From positions 340,379-404,378 of the forward strand of contig JAPLFR010000009.1 of NCBI GenBank assembly GCA_026390575.1: a stretch of DNA of 64,000 nucleotides, given 5' to 3'. The notes below the pieces were generated by a model. It worked only from the letters and a program-made list of their open reading frames with translations. It made no database searches and had not been told where the DNA came from. The first letter of the stretch is position 1; each line of letters opens with the position of its first letter. A program made the position numbers and the translations under genes. The stretch comes from Ignavibacteriales bacterium (GTDB taxonomy: Bacteria > Bacteroidota > Ignavibacteria > UBA10030). Positions 1-7,987 of this stretch are shown one piece after another.

Positions 1-1220
1 ATTATCCAGTCATCAGACAAGAAATTATATGTTGGTTCTTGTTCTGTTGGGGTGGTTTGGCTTGGGATTGGTTCTGTTTGATTGGGAAGAGGGGGAAAAG
101 TTTTGATATGGCTGTTGCTTGTTCCTAATCTCGTAAAAGCGTGGTAATCCGGCAAGTCCATTATTTCGGATTCCTTAACTCTCAGAATATCGGCTAATCT
201 CTTTGCTTCAGTGTCGCCGCAATTAAAAACAATATAAGAACCGACTATTCCGAATATTGAGCTTAATACCTTTGGTTCTATTTCCAAAAAATCGTGGTGA
301 GAAAGAGTGAATCCAACTTGGCAACTTCTGGCAAATTGTAATAGGGAAGGGAAGCTGGAATTGACGCTTGTCTGAAATTCATCAATGTAAATCATCAAAG
401 GTTTCTTGATCGTGTTATTCTTGATATAGGAAAAAACTGAATAGAGAATCAGAGCAGATAAGAACCTCTGGTTGTCGTTGTCGCTGGTGGCGGTATTAAC
501 AAGTAAGGACTGACCCTGTTCTATGATAGAAGAAATATCAAACTCGTTTTCTCCTGTCGTAAGAAATTGGCTCATCTCTTCATTATCAAGAAATTGAGAA
601 AGACGGCTTGATATGCTTCCCATTGTGTTTATATAATCGCTCGTTTTTTTAAATCCGCTTTTCTTGGTGTCTTCTATTTCGTTGAACCATTTCCGAGTGG
701 CTGGCTCGGAAAATGGATAACGCTCTCTGACATCCTTAAAACTCAAAAATTCATTTAAAAACTTAAGATTGCGGTCTTCTTCTTTAAATCCCTTAATCGC
801 TTTGGAGAGTATCTCTTTCATACGAACGGTCGCCTCCGGATTTATAGAGGTGGCTGTAATCATAATATCCATAACATCTGTAAATTCTCGGATAAGAGTA
901 TCTACTTTATACCCGCGGCGTCTTAAAGGGTTTATCTTGACAGGGTTATTAAAGGAAACATAACGAGCATTAGGATTTATCAGTTTGTTGACGCTGTCGC
1001 CTTTCGGATCTATGAAGATAACGGATAGCCCATACTTCATATCATAGTCGGCCATTCGTTCCATTAGAACGGATTTTCCCATACCCGTCTTGCCGATTAT
1101 GTATGTGTGGTTAAATCTTTGATTAAGATTTGTTATATATGGCAACTCAAGGTGAATATCTTCTAATGAACCGAGTTTTAGTAAATACTTATTCACGCGT
1201 GGCAGCCTTGTCTCTTTCAT
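1..1220 (-). CDS. Conjugation-type AAA+ ATPase (VirD4/TraD/HerA-like), C-terminus cut by window edge
   Basis: About 406 N-terminal residues are in the window and the frame stays open past position 1. Walker A reads GKTGMGKS at residues 43-50. A Walker B-like hydrophobic strand ending IDEFQ lies near residue 277, followed by a sensor-like stretch LSHHDF. This is the layout of ATPases that pump DNA during conjugation (family knowledge), so it probably couples DNA to a transfer channel for this element. The ATG at 1220 is the only usable start before an upstream in-frame stop. It overlaps the end of the preceding coiled-coil gene by 32 bases, which suggests coupled translation. A VirB4-like role cannot be excluded because the C-terminus is missing. 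Confidence 0.8.
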   Translation of the reverse strand, partial: MKETRLPRVNKYLLKLGSLEDIHLELPYITNLNQRFNHTYIIGKTGMGKSVLMERMADYDMKYGLSVIFIDPKGDSVNKLINPNARYVSFNNPVKINPLRRRGYKVDTLIREFTDVMDIMITATSINPEATVRMKEILSKAIKGFKEEDRNLKFLNEFLSFKDVRERYPFSEPATRKWFNEIEDTKKSGFKKTSDYINTMGSISSRLSQFLDNEEMSQFLTTGENEFDISSIIEQGQSLLVNTATSDNDNQRFLSALILYSVFSYIKNNTIKKPLMIYIDEFQTSVNSSFPSLLQFARSCQVGFTLSHHDFLEIEPKVLSSIFGIVGSYIVFNCGDTEAKRLADILRVKESEIMDLPDYHAFTRLGTSNSHIKTFPPLPNQTEPIPSQTTPTEQEPTYNFLSDDWI

Positions 1221-2298
1221 ATTTAAAATTAAGAACCTCTGCTTCGGTAAACTTACTTTTCGCCTCCGCCTTTTTATAGGCAGTTTCCTGTTTCATCTTA
1301 TTCAGTGTTTCTTCCGCTAATTTGCGTTTCATATCAAAATCTTCTATCGAAGATGTAACACCACTGCCAAATAAAGAAATAAGTATAAGGGTTTGAGAGG
1401 GAGTGATGTTTTCTGTGTCTAAATCCTGAACAATTTTTTTATATAATTCAATAACTTGTTTTTTTACTTTTCCATCAAACTTAGCTTGCCATTTTTCCAG
1501 ATAGATATGAGTTTCATTGATGTTTTTCCTATTGGTGGCATCCATTATGCGTTCTTCTTTTGCTGTCTCACGTTCGGCCATTTCCATTTGATGACGGTCT
1601 TTATCTCTTTGAAGTTCATCTTGCTGTCTTTGTAGTTCAATCCTTTCTTTCTCTAGCCTGATTTTCATTAATTCTGTATCTGTTTTGAGGGCAGTAAGTT
1701 CATTTTCGTATTTATCTTGCAATAACTTTAAGTTATTATCAGATATTATTGATTGTCTTTTTAATTCATTTAACTCGGTGTGGGCAAGATGATTAATCTT
1801 ATCATAACTGATTAATGCATCTACTTTCAAACGAATAAAAGATTGACCGGTGTCCGCTATACTCCGAATATATTGATTTAATAACCTAACTCTTTCAACA
1901 TCCAATTCTAAACGTCTATTTCCCCATCCCTTAAAAAATATCGGTGTGGGAGAAGTTAGGGTATTCTGGAGTTCTCCGATCAATGATTGTAGATTAACTT
2001 CCGATAAATTAATTTCTTTTTTGGTCGGAAGATTGTCATCTGTGGGTTCAAGTAATGACATAATTTTATCCTTGTTATAAAGGTCTTTATAACTTGTTAA
2101 TGATGCTAAATAATATGTAATAGCTAAAGTTCCAAAAATAAGAAGTGGCCAAATAAAAAAACTGGAATATTCTACACCCAACAAATTAAAGAGGAAATGT
2201 CCGATTGCTTCGGTAGAGATAAAAAATATATTAATAACTAAAAAGATAAGACAAAGTGAAATAAATACAATAAGAAATATAGCACCCAAAATTTTCAT
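1189..2298 (-). CDS. Membrane-anchored coiled-coil protein of the mobile element
   Basis: No family is recognised. The protein (about 369 residues from the ATG at 2298) has two hydrophobic segments near residues 3-26 and 48-66. A soluble region follows, and from about residue 180 to 260 there is a long charged, Gln/Glu/Arg-rich coiled coil. The frame can be extended to a TTG at 2334, but the ATG at 2298 falls 8 bases after the upstream stop and begins directly at the membrane segment, so I prefer it. It sits between a small membrane protein and the transfer ATPase, overlapping the latter, so a structural role in the transfer apparatus is a reasonable inference. Confidence 0.6.
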   Translation of the reverse strand: MKILGAIFLIVFISLCLIFLVINIFFISTEAIGHFLFNLLGVEYSSFFIWPLLIFGTLAITYYLASLTSYKDLYNKDKIMSLLEPTDDNLPTKKEINLSEVNLQSLIGELQNTLTSPTPIFFKGWGNRRLELDVERVRLLNQYIRSIADTGQSFIRLKVDALISYDKINHLAHTELNELKRQSIISDNNLKLLQDKYENELTALKTDTELMKIRLEKERIELQRQQDELQRDKDRHQMEMAERETAKEERIMDATNRKNINETHIYLEKWQAKFDGKVKKQVIELYKKIVQDLDTENITPSQTLILISLFGSGVTSSIEDFDMKRKLAEETLNKMKQETAYKKAEAKSKFTEAEVLNFKYERDKAATRE

Positions 2299-2305
2299 AA
2301 ATAAT

Positions 2306-2779
2306 CTATTTATTAAATATTTTGTGATACCCAAAATTATGTCTTATCACTTTTTCATAATCCGATTTTACATAGTAAAATTGGAGTGTATCTCTATAAA
2401 ATGTAATACCCATATCGTCTATTTGATTCTCGTAAACGACAAAGTCATGTTTCCAAAAAAAAGAAAAATTATAAAGATGTTCATCGTGTCTAAATTTTAA
2501 AATACAATTTTTATCGCAAATTATCGAAAAGTGATAAAATATATAATGAGTATAATTAACATCGTTGATAAATAGACCCTTATCATCAAAATCACAATCA
2601 AATTTGTAAAGAACATTCTTTTTTAGTGATACCTCGCTGGTATAAAAATAATTATCACTATATCGAGTTGCTCCTTTTATTGGTTTTCGTCCATATAAAA
2701 AACCAATAAGTAAGACAAGAATAAATAAAAACGTAAAAACGAACCCTAATAATCTAAACTTGTTTTTTAATAAATTCAT
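2306..2779 (-). CDS. Small protein with one N-terminal membrane segment, unknown function
   Basis: The product has 157 residues: a short basic N-terminus, one strong hydrophobic segment at about 9-29, then an aromatic-rich, Tyr/Phe/Asp-rich extracytoplasmic domain with three Cys. I recognise no family. The start codon shares four bases (ATGA) with the stop of the upstream gene, a sign of translational coupling within one operon. Its place next to another membrane protein and the transfer ATPase suggests a part in the same envelope complex, but no motif shows this. Confidence 0.55.
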   Translation of the reverse strand: MNLLKNKFRLLGFVFTFLFILVLLIGFLYGRKPIKGATRYSDNYFYTSEVSLKKNVLYKFDCDFDDKGLFINDVNYTHYIFYHFSIICDKNCILKFRHDEHLYNFSFFWKHDFVVYENQIDDMGITFYRDTLQFYYVKSDYEKVIRHNFGYHKIFNK

Positions 2780-3528
2780 AAACTACTTAAAAAATTAAAT
2801 CCTTGTCCAAAATCTTTTTTTAATTTACAAACAAACACGACAGAAAACTTAAAGGTATTTATAGAAGGAACGGGCAAATCTAAATGATAAGATTTTTCTT
2901 TCCAATAATTATAAACTCTCTTGTCGCGGGCAAGTTTCAAATAGTTGATCCTCTTACTCTCAAGCCAATCACTCCAACCGGCCTTACTCGCTTCTATTTC
3001 TAAAAATTCTAACTTATAAGCCTTATCATTAGCTCTAACAAGTAAAGCGTCTGGCCTTAAGTAATCAAAAGAAGGGTAGAGCAACGCCTTGAAGTCTGGA
3101 AGTTTAAGGGCTTGGATAAAAACCTCGGTGTTGTTAAGCTCGTTTATACCGCCTTCTCCGTTAAAGTTCTTAGGCACGGCTCTGGTATCGTAGCCCGCTT
3201 CTTTTAGAATATCTAAACTCCTAGGAGTGGACACATAGACGCCGTTGGCGGTCAGATTCAAAAGTCCTAATCCTACAAGCCGATCAAGTTTCTTTGTAGA
3301 GCAAATCTTAGAGTATCGGGAATTAATTAACTTAATGTCTGACTGCCGGACATACTTAAGCAATCGGATATGATAAAGCATATCCCAAAGTAGTTTGAAA
3401 CTTCCGCCGCTTTCTAATGGGATTATGTCTCTTAAGTCGTTTTTTAATTCCGATAGCTCCACCTGTAAAAGATATATAAAAAACCTGTAAATCTCTTGTG
3501 TGGATACAGAATAATCAGGTGGTCGCAA
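2776..3528 (-). CDS. Replication-relaxation-like protein
   Basis: The product has 250 residues with a helical N-terminal half that could form a winged helix (about 40-110). The C-terminal half carries RPDALLV, then FLEIEASKAGWSDWLESKR and a hydrophobic strand FSVVFV. The pattern P-D, then E-x-E, then K-x-x-x-Y resembles the replication-relaxation family found on plasmids and conjugative elements, which also has a restriction-endonuclease-like fold (family knowledge). The start is uncertain: a TTG at 3528 is the only start before an upstream stop. The gene couples to the next one by a 4-base overlap. A second protein of the same type is at 9303-10100. Confidence 0.55.
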   Translation of the reverse strand: MRPPDYSVSTQEIYRFFIYLLQVELSELKNDLRDIIPLESGGSFKLLWDMLYHIRLLKYVRQSDIKLINSRYSKICSTKKLDRLVGLGLLNLTANGVYVSTPRSLDILKEAGYDTRAVPKNFNGEGGINELNNTEVFIQALKLPDFKALLYPSFDYLRPDALLVRANDKAYKLEFLEIEASKAGWSDWLESKRINYLKLARDKRVYNYWKEKSYHLDLPVPSINTFKFSVVFVCKLKKDFGQGFNFLSSL

Positions 3529-3775
3529 ATTACAGGTAAAAACAAAAACCCCCTTTGTTAGTGAGGTATAATTATAAATTTACAGGTTGCTATATAAGGC
3601 GTGAGAATGGAAGGCCGGAGGTCGAGCGCTCCGTTTCGTGCGGAGGGTGAGAAAACGATGGCCTTTGATTCTAGGGAGTGGCATCGGGATATACAAAAAA
3701 CAGGCTTACGCCCGTTTATTGCCGACTTTGATGTAATTAGCAGTCAAAGTCTCTTCTGTTGTTATAATAACTCCG
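3482..3775. promoter_or_regulatory. Control region with three copies of ACCTGTAA
   Basis: The word ACCTGTAA followed by an AT-rich triplet occurs on the plus strand at about 3483-3490 (inside the start of the downstream gene) and on the minus strand at about 3529-3536 and 3579-3586. The AT-rich stretch TATAATTATA between the last two could serve as a -10 box. This suggests a repressor or activator site controlling the minus-strand operon that runs down to the ATPase. The rest, 3600-3775, is GC-rich for this element. It could encode a 63-65 residue plus-strand peptide from 3601 or 3607, but nothing else supports that. Confidence 0.35.
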
Positions 3776-3979
3776 TTAGGGCTTACTACTCTCAATAAGC
3801 TTCTTAGCTTGTTCTATGGCCATATCCAAAGCGTTCTCTATCGTACTCGTACAAAACCCTCCGTCTACGGATTCCGCGTCATCGTCCGTTATATCAGCCG
3901 TATCGTATATATCGTAAAAATATCCCGGCTCATTATCCGACTCAAATATTCGTATCACTAACTCATTTATCTTTGCCAT
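3776..3979 (-). CDS. Small acidic protein, unknown function
   Basis: The product has 67 residues from the ATG at 3979. A longer frame to 4039 exists, but it would overlap the upstream gene and add an unlikely basic stretch. The middle is very acidic (YDIYDTADITDDD) and the C-terminus is a helix with EQAKKLIES. I recognise no family. It follows a zinc-ribbon gene after a 4-base gap and is probably in the same transcript. Small acidic proteins of mobile elements are sometimes DNA mimics or antirestriction factors, but here that is only a possibility. Confidence 0.5.
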   Translation of the reverse strand: MAKINELVIRIFESDNEPGYFYDIYDTADITDDDAESVDGGFCTSTIENALDMAIEQAKKLIESSKP

Positions 3980-3983
3980 ATAA

Positions 3984-4175
3984 TTAAAAATTAATCTGTT
4001 TAAAATCTTCCTCGCTATAAACCTTGTCGCATTTCGCACAAACCACTTTTAATACTTCACATTCTTGACTCTTATAGACCGTCAGCTCTCCATCATCATC
4101 CATCTCCGCTTGGTGAGCTATTGCCTCATCAACAATAAACTCTTTCGATCCGCACTCGCATTTATTAATAGACAT
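3984..4175 (-). CDS. Small zinc-ribbon protein
   Basis: The product has 63 residues with CECGS near the N-terminus and CAKCDK near residues 47-52, that is two CxC/CxxC knuckles about 40 residues apart. These look like ligands of a structural zinc ribbon. The acidic linker (EMDDDGEL) separates them. Such short zinc ribbons on mobile elements usually bind nucleic acid or act as small regulators (family knowledge); this one has no further identifying motif. It begins with ATG at 4175 and lies just upstream of the acidic protein at 3776-3979. Confidence 0.55.
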   Translation of the reverse strand: MSINKCECGSKEFIVDEAIAHQAEMDDDGELTVYKSQECEVLKVVCAKCDKVYSEEDFKQINF

Positions 4176-4186
4176 ACATCTAATAA

Positions 4187-4396
4187 TTAGTTTATAGTTT
4201 CATTTAGACACTTCATAAGCTCTATTGAATCATCATATCCTAACTCCTCAATCAAAATCACTGATATATCTTTAATGCTTAAATAAGAACTTTCATAACG
4301 AGAACGTTTGAGGGCAGTTCGTAAATCATTTTCATTAAAACATTTTGCTAATTCATTAAACATATCGTTTAATAATTGTGATGAGTTATTTCTCAT
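4187..4396 (-). CDS. Small helical protein, unknown function
   Basis: The product has 69 residues, predicted to be all helical, with no Cys and no membrane segment. I recognise no family. The sequence has two amphipathic helices (NDMFNELAKCF and SVILIEELGYDDS). It is 11 bases upstream of the zinc-ribbon gene on the same strand, and upstream of it lies a structured intergenic stretch, so it may be the first gene of a three-gene operon of small proteins. Confidence 0.45.
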   Translation of the reverse strand: MRNNSSQLLNDMFNELAKCFNENDLRTALKRSRYESSYLSIKDISVILIEELGYDDSIELMKCLNETIN

Positions 4397-4578
4397 CTAT
4401 GCCTGAAAGAAAGCAAGCGGGTTCCCTGGCAAGTCATAGGGCTGGAGACGAACGAAGTGAGTTCTACCCTTGACTTGTTAGGGTGCTTGCTATAATTGAA
4501 AGGCAGATGACAATTATGCTGTTCTCATTTTAGAATTGTAATTCAATTCCTTTCTCCAAAATTCTTCATTCAACAGTG
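4397..4578. other. Structured intergenic segment with a two-part inverted repeat
   Basis: AGCAAGC (4412-4418) pairs with GCTTGCT (4485-4491), and inside it CAAGTCA (4430-4436) pairs with TGACTTG (4471-4477), with the possible inner pair AGGG and CCCT. The result is a long imperfect stem around a GAACGAAGTGAGTTC-like loop that can itself fold. The stretch is richer in G and C than its surroundings. It could be a small RNA, a transfer origin hairpin, or the leader of the small-gene operon. No -10/-35 boxes are convincing. Confidence 0.4.
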
Positions 4579-4959
4579 TTACACGAAACTTTTAAACCAG
4601 CTTCCTATTGAATCTGCATACTTAACCTTGTTGTTCCTGATTACCAAATCAATGACCTCGTTAAATGTTGCCCACTGATTATTAAGAACCCTTCTTATAC
4701 AATAGACACTATGACCGCAATTGAAATTCCATTTTCCATTGCTCTCGTCTTTAATCCATTTCAGGATTTGTATTTTGATTTCTTCTTTGGTGTATTGTTC
4801 TTTGGGCTTGAACCAACAACGCATATCCCATAAATACTCCTCATCTAAAATCTGTCTGAAATAATAATCGCGATTATGTTTATCCTGTTCTAATTTGAGA
4901 TTAACATTTTCGGATATTTTCAATTCCGTGTTGGGAAATAGGTCTTGTTGAGATGTCAT
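4579..4959 (-). CDS. Hypothetical protein of the mobile element
   Basis: The product has 126 residues and starts at ATG 4959. The N-terminus MTSQQDLFPN is followed by a charged region and a compact C-terminal half rich in Trp (MRCWFKP, ILKWIK, NNQWATF, GSWFKSF). The segment FNCGHSVYCIRRVL and the many aromatic residues suggest a small helical DNA- or protein-binding domain. I do not recognise the family. It stands between the RHH regulator at 5013-5213 and the structured segment 4397-4578 and probably shares a promoter with the former. Confidence 0.45.
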   Translation of the reverse strand: MTSQQDLFPNTELKISENVNLKLEQDKHNRDYYFRQILDEEYLWDMRCWFKPKEQYTKEEIKIQILKWIKDESNGKWNFNCGHSVYCIRRVLNNQWATFNEVIDLVIRNNKVKYADSIGSWFKSFV

Positions 4960-5012
4960 AGGTTTAATGATTATATAAGTATTATAGCATACCTATTAAT
5001 CCTGTCAAGCGG

Positions 5013-5213
5013 TTATTTGCTTTGATGAGTATTAGCTACCTCAACCTTTTTAACATACCGCGCTATGTAATTTCTCAACACAATACTAAATTGTTCTCCT
5101 CGAATAGCGCAGGCTGCCTTAAATCTATTTTTGAGACTAATGGGAAGTAAAATATTAAGAGTCGTTATCTTGTTTTTTTCTTTATAGGATTTGTTACTTT
5201 GTAATTGAGACAT
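5013..5213 (-). CDS. Ribbon-helix-helix (CopG/Arc-type) regulator
   Basis: The product has 66 residues. After a basic tail, the strand TTLNILLPISLKNRFKAACA leads into two helices (NRFKAACAIRG and FSIVLRNYIARYV), the strand-helix-helix layout of Arc/CopG/MetJ repressors, which dimerise through the strand to bind DNA. Such proteins control plasmid copy number, partition or toxin-antitoxin genes (family knowledge). No toxin gene is adjacent, so I infer an autoregulator or partition-type role. The 200 bases upstream (5214-5411) contain no gene and probably hold its promoter. Confidence 0.6.
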   Translation of the reverse strand: MSQLQSNKSYKEKNKITTLNILLPISLKNRFKAACAIRGEQFSIVLRNYIARYVKKVEVANTHQSK

Positions 5214-5411
5214 AGTAATTACCGATATTTGAAAACCTCACGACGTTATAAAAATCCTTGCAACGGTTTCATATCCTTTTAGAGTTACTTTTGTTCTTGC
5301 CATGTGAATCCTTATCCTGTCCGATAACTGTTAGGTATGGTAAGTTCTCAAGTTTGTAGATGTATTTATAATCTCCATTTGTTCTAACGGGGTCCTGACA
5401 ACGCAGTTCAT

Positions 5412-6479
5412 TTATTTCTTTTCAAATAAGAAAATATATTCATGTTTAAAGATGTAGAAACCATCAACCAATGCACGATATCGCCAGAGTTCTTTCTGAT
5501 TCCTTTTTCCTTTTGTCTCATCGAAATTCTTGATGATAACGGACTTGAGAGAATATCCGCGTTTTAGAACTTCTTGCATTGTATAGAAACCAAGAGGAAT
5601 CCAATTTCCTCCGGAATATTTATCACCAATAACCACTGCAAAGTAACGACCTTTGTCCAACACGGGATATGTAGCGTCAATGATTTTTCCAAAGAGACAT
5701 AGGAACTCGTCTATTGTTTTTGCATTAGACAAATCTTTATTGTTTTCACTGAATTTTATTATATCCCAGTATGGCGGGTGCATTATCAGAAGTTGGACAC
5801 TTTTAATATTTCGCTGCTTTAATTCCGCCTTAAAATCTATACTTGAACTATCGCCAACTATTATTTCTGTGCGAGCGGAGAACAAATCATCTTCTTGGTC
5901 AATTGCCTTTGCCGCAGATTGCGCAACTTTCCGTAAAAGTTCTACTCCAACACCATTCCTTCCCAATCGTTTACTTTCTATCAAAGTTGTTCCACTACCC
6001 AAAAAAGCATCGAGAACCCATTCACCATTTTTAGTATAACGTCTTAATAATTGGTTGGGAATTTGGGGAATAAAGTTGCCCCAATAACCACCATTGTGTG
6101 CACCGGAAATGTCGCGTTTATCCAGAATCCAAAGGCTGTCGGTAAGAATATCGTCGTACTCTTTCCATCTGTGTAAATTCAGATCATTTATCTTGCTTGT
6201 CTTTGACTCAGAGAGCGAACGAACCAGTCGTTTGATATAATATTTTGTTCGTTCAATTGTTTTAGTGTCGAGTATCTGGTCAAGCTCGCCAATGAGATAT
6301 TTTGAGCTAACCATTAAAATATCTCCATTGGAACCTATGTTGAAAAATCCCTTTTTATCGATAGGCAGGTTTGCAACATTAGTCTTAAAATCCTCGACTG
6401 TAGCACGGATTTGATTAAGATTCTGCCGCTCAAGCGATTTCGACAATATATTCGTAATCTTCCTTTTGGTTAATTTCAT
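5412..6479 (-). CDS. Orphan DNA (N4-cytosine/N6-adenine) methyltransferase
   Basis: The product has 355 residues. Motif I, DAFLGSGTT at 157-165, binds S-adenosylmethionine. Motif IV, HPPYW at 234-238, is the catalytic (D/N/S)PPY type with His in the first position, which is unusual. A motif X-like stretch FIPQIPNQLLRRY lies at 136-148, giving the order X-I-IV with about 115 residues left for target recognition. It should methylate an exocyclic amino group in DNA. No restriction endonuclease is adjacent, so it likely protects the element from host restriction or marks its own DNA. It starts at ATG 6479, and an AT-rich gap of 18 bases separates it from the SSB-like gene. Confidence 0.8.
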   Translation of the reverse strand: MKLTKRKITNILSKSLERQNLNQIRATVEDFKTNVANLPIDKKGFFNIGSNGDILMVSSKYLIGELDQILDTKTIERTKYYIKRLVRSLSESKTSKINDLNLHRWKEYDDILTDSLWILDKRDISGAHNGGYWGNFIPQIPNQLLRRYTKNGEWVLDAFLGSGTTLIESKRLGRNGVGVELLRKVAQSAAKAIDQEDDLFSARTEIIVGDSSSIDFKAELKQRNIKSVQLLIMHPPYWDIIKFSENNKDLSNAKTIDEFLCLFGKIIDATYPVLDKGRYFAVVIGDKYSGGNWIPLGFYTMQEVLKRGYSLKSVIIKNFDETKGKRNQKELWRYRALVDGFYIFKHEYIFLFEKK

Positions 6480-6497
6480 TTCATCTATAAGAGGAAA

Positions 6498-6812
6498 CTA
6501 GAAAGGAATATCGGCAACATTAATATCCTTTTCTTCCTCTGCTATAGCTTTGTCGGGACTAACTTCTTGTTTAACGGAAGATGATTTCGCTCCGTTTGGT
6601 TTCCAATCATCAAGTTTAGCATAGAGCTTTCCTTCTTTACTCAATAGCAAATTGATGTTGACATAGCCTACACCGTTGGAAGTAATTACTGCTTTTGATT
6701 TTAAATAGGGAATAAACTTGTCTACATTAATTGAAATGCTGCCCTTCACAAATTCGGGTGCATTCTCTCTTGGTTGGTTCACGAAAAATCCGTCAATAAA
6801 ATTGTTTGGCAT
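6498..6812 (-). CDS. SSB-like protein with acidic DIPF tail
   Basis: The product has 104 residues. Residues 1-70 alternate strands in a way that could be a small OB fold (GSISINVDKF, AVITSNG, GYVNINLLL, KLYAKLDDW). A Lys/Ser-rich linker follows, then an acidic tail EEEKDINVADIPF. The final DIPF is the docking peptide that bacterial single-strand binding proteins use to recruit repair enzymes (family knowledge). It starts one base after the stop of the ERF gene, so the pair forms a recombination module: ERF anneals strands while this protein binds single-stranded DNA. It is shorter than standard SSB (about 150-180 residues). Confidence 0.6.
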   Translation of the reverse strand: MPNNFIDGFFVNQPRENAPEFVKGSISINVDKFIPYLKSKAVITSNGVGYVNINLLLSKEGKLYAKLDDWKPNGAKSSSVKQEVSPDKAIAEEEKDINVADIPF

Positions 6813-6813
6813 A

Positions 6814-7371
6814 TTATTTTTTTAAATGATTAATAATTAAATCATAATTAGCGGGCAATAACTCAAAACCGGTGATGTTCATACATGCCTCCTTGTAATC
6901 TTCCGGCGTTTCCAATTTATTCTGAGAAGCCTTTCTCAACAGAGTAGCGAGTATAGTTTTTTTGTCTATTGCTTTAGGAACTCCCTGTTTCACTATCTTC
7001 TTTGGAACTTGCGCCGCGCTGTTTCCGTCATCGTCTTCCGCTTGCAGGAATAATAATGACTGAATAGCATATCGGCGGTAATAGGTTATGATGCTCCCCA
7101 TTTTTTGTGGATCGGGATTTTCTGGCAAGGGGGTCGTGCTTTTTAATAGCTCTTTATCGCTTTCGGTATCAAAAATAATTGTTTGTAGAGCGGGTTTATC
7201 ATTCGCTGTTTGGGATAACGGCTGTACTAGGATTAATCCTAACTCATTGAGTATTGGTTTGATTACATCAATCAGCTTATTGATGTCAAAATAATTAGAT
7301 TTGAAAAATGGATTAATGCTGTCTTTGGTAATTGCACCTACCTTTTTTTGAAATTCTAACAGCTTGTTCAT
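6814..7371 (-). CDS. ERF-family single-strand annealing protein
   Basis: The product has 185 residues. The family signature is clear: an N-terminal KDSINPFFKSNYFDINKL block, then PDPQKMGSIITYYRRYA and LLFLQAEDDDGNSAA in the middle. ERF proteins form rings that anneal complementary single strands, and phages and conjugative elements use them for RecA-independent recombination or circularisation (family knowledge). The start at ATG 7371 lies one base after the end of an upstream small gene, and the SSB-like gene follows after a single base. A Lys-rich linker (about 122-145) precedes a short C-terminal helical domain. Confidence 0.88.
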   Translation of the reverse strand: MNKLLEFQKKVGAITKDSINPFFKSNYFDINKLIDVIKPILNELGLILVQPLSQTANDKPALQTIIFDTESDKELLKSTTPLPENPDPQKMGSIITYYRRYAIQSLLFLQAEDDDGNSAAQVPKKIVKQGVPKAIDKKTILATLLRKASQNKLETPEDYKEACMNITGFELLPANYDLIINHLKK

Positions 7372-7372
7372 A

Positions 7373-7627
7373 TTAGTTTAATTTAGTTTCTAAGTAATAT
7401 TTTGTCTTATCGCTATACTCCCTCGGTTTTAGTTTCTCTTTCCCACATTCTAAAATATTCTTTATCGCTCCTTCAACTTTCTTGCCTTGCGTCCAATCAT
7501 GTATCAGATGTGCTAAAAGGTTTCGTTGTTTTTCAGTGAATTGTTCAAGTATCTTTTCACTAACTGGGGTATTCAACACGTTCTCAAGTTCAGAAGATAA
7601 ATCGCTAAGATTATTTGGATTAAACAT
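7373..7627 (-). CDS. Small hypothetical protein upstream of ERF
   Basis: The product has 84 residues, mostly helical, with a charged C-terminus (EYSDKTKYYLETKLN). The pieces LSSELENVLN, NLLAHLIHDW and GAIKNILECG look like three amphipathic helices. I recognise no family. It is one base upstream of the ERF gene and so almost certainly co-transcribed with it, which makes a role in recombination or its regulation plausible, though no motif supports one. Confidence 0.5.
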   Translation of the reverse strand: MFNPNNLSDLSSELENVLNTPVSEKILEQFTEKQRNLLAHLIHDWTQGKKVEGAIKNILECGKEKLKPREYSDKTKYYLETKLN

Positions 7628-7748
7628 ATTTCGCTAATATTACTATCGGTGTAAGCATTGTAATACTTATATAGATATTATAGCACACCTATTAAATCTG
7701 TCAAGCTATATAAGCAATGGTTATCCACAGGAAATAAAAACCACCGGC

Positions 7749-7976
7749 CTATTGGCTGGTGGTTAAAAGAAATACGGCAGAATTACATTTATCGCAATAT
7801 CCCTCTTTACTTCCTTGATCTGCCGAAATTGTGTTATTACAATTTCGACAAAAGAAGTCTTCACAGAGTTCTGCCGTCAAAATCTCATTGACGACTTTCG
7901 TCATCGGCTTATTAGAGGATTTGGCTCGCCTGTATATTACAGGGATTAGCTTTTCGTCTATGCGGGGACTATACAT
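7749..7976 (-). CDS. Ribbon-helix-helix protein fused to a zinc ribbon
   Basis: The product has 75 residues. Residues 1-37 look like a ribbon-helix-helix domain (RIDEKLIPVIYRRAKSSNKP, then TKVVNEILTAEL). Residues 43-66 contain CRNC and CDKC, two CxxC knuckles 16 residues apart that fit a small zinc ribbon. The combination suggests a DNA-binding regulator whose C-terminal zinc module adds a contact to DNA or protein. It lies between radC and the ERF module and ends 121 bases upstream of the small gene at 7373-7627. The function is inferred from fold only. Confidence 0.6.
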   Translation of the reverse strand: MYSPRIDEKLIPVIYRRAKSSNKPMTKVVNEILTAELCEDFFCRNCNNTISADQGSKEGYCDKCNSAVFLLTTSQ

Positions 7977-7987
7977 CTGGCTACTCC

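Noticed and set aside
3601..3798. 65-residue plus-strand protein in the mobile element
   Set aside because: It overlaps the end of a minus-strand gene and has no family or RBS evidence; kept only as a remark in the control region.
5412..6479. Restriction-modification system
   Set aside because: Only the methyltransferase is present; no endonuclease or specificity gene is adjacent.
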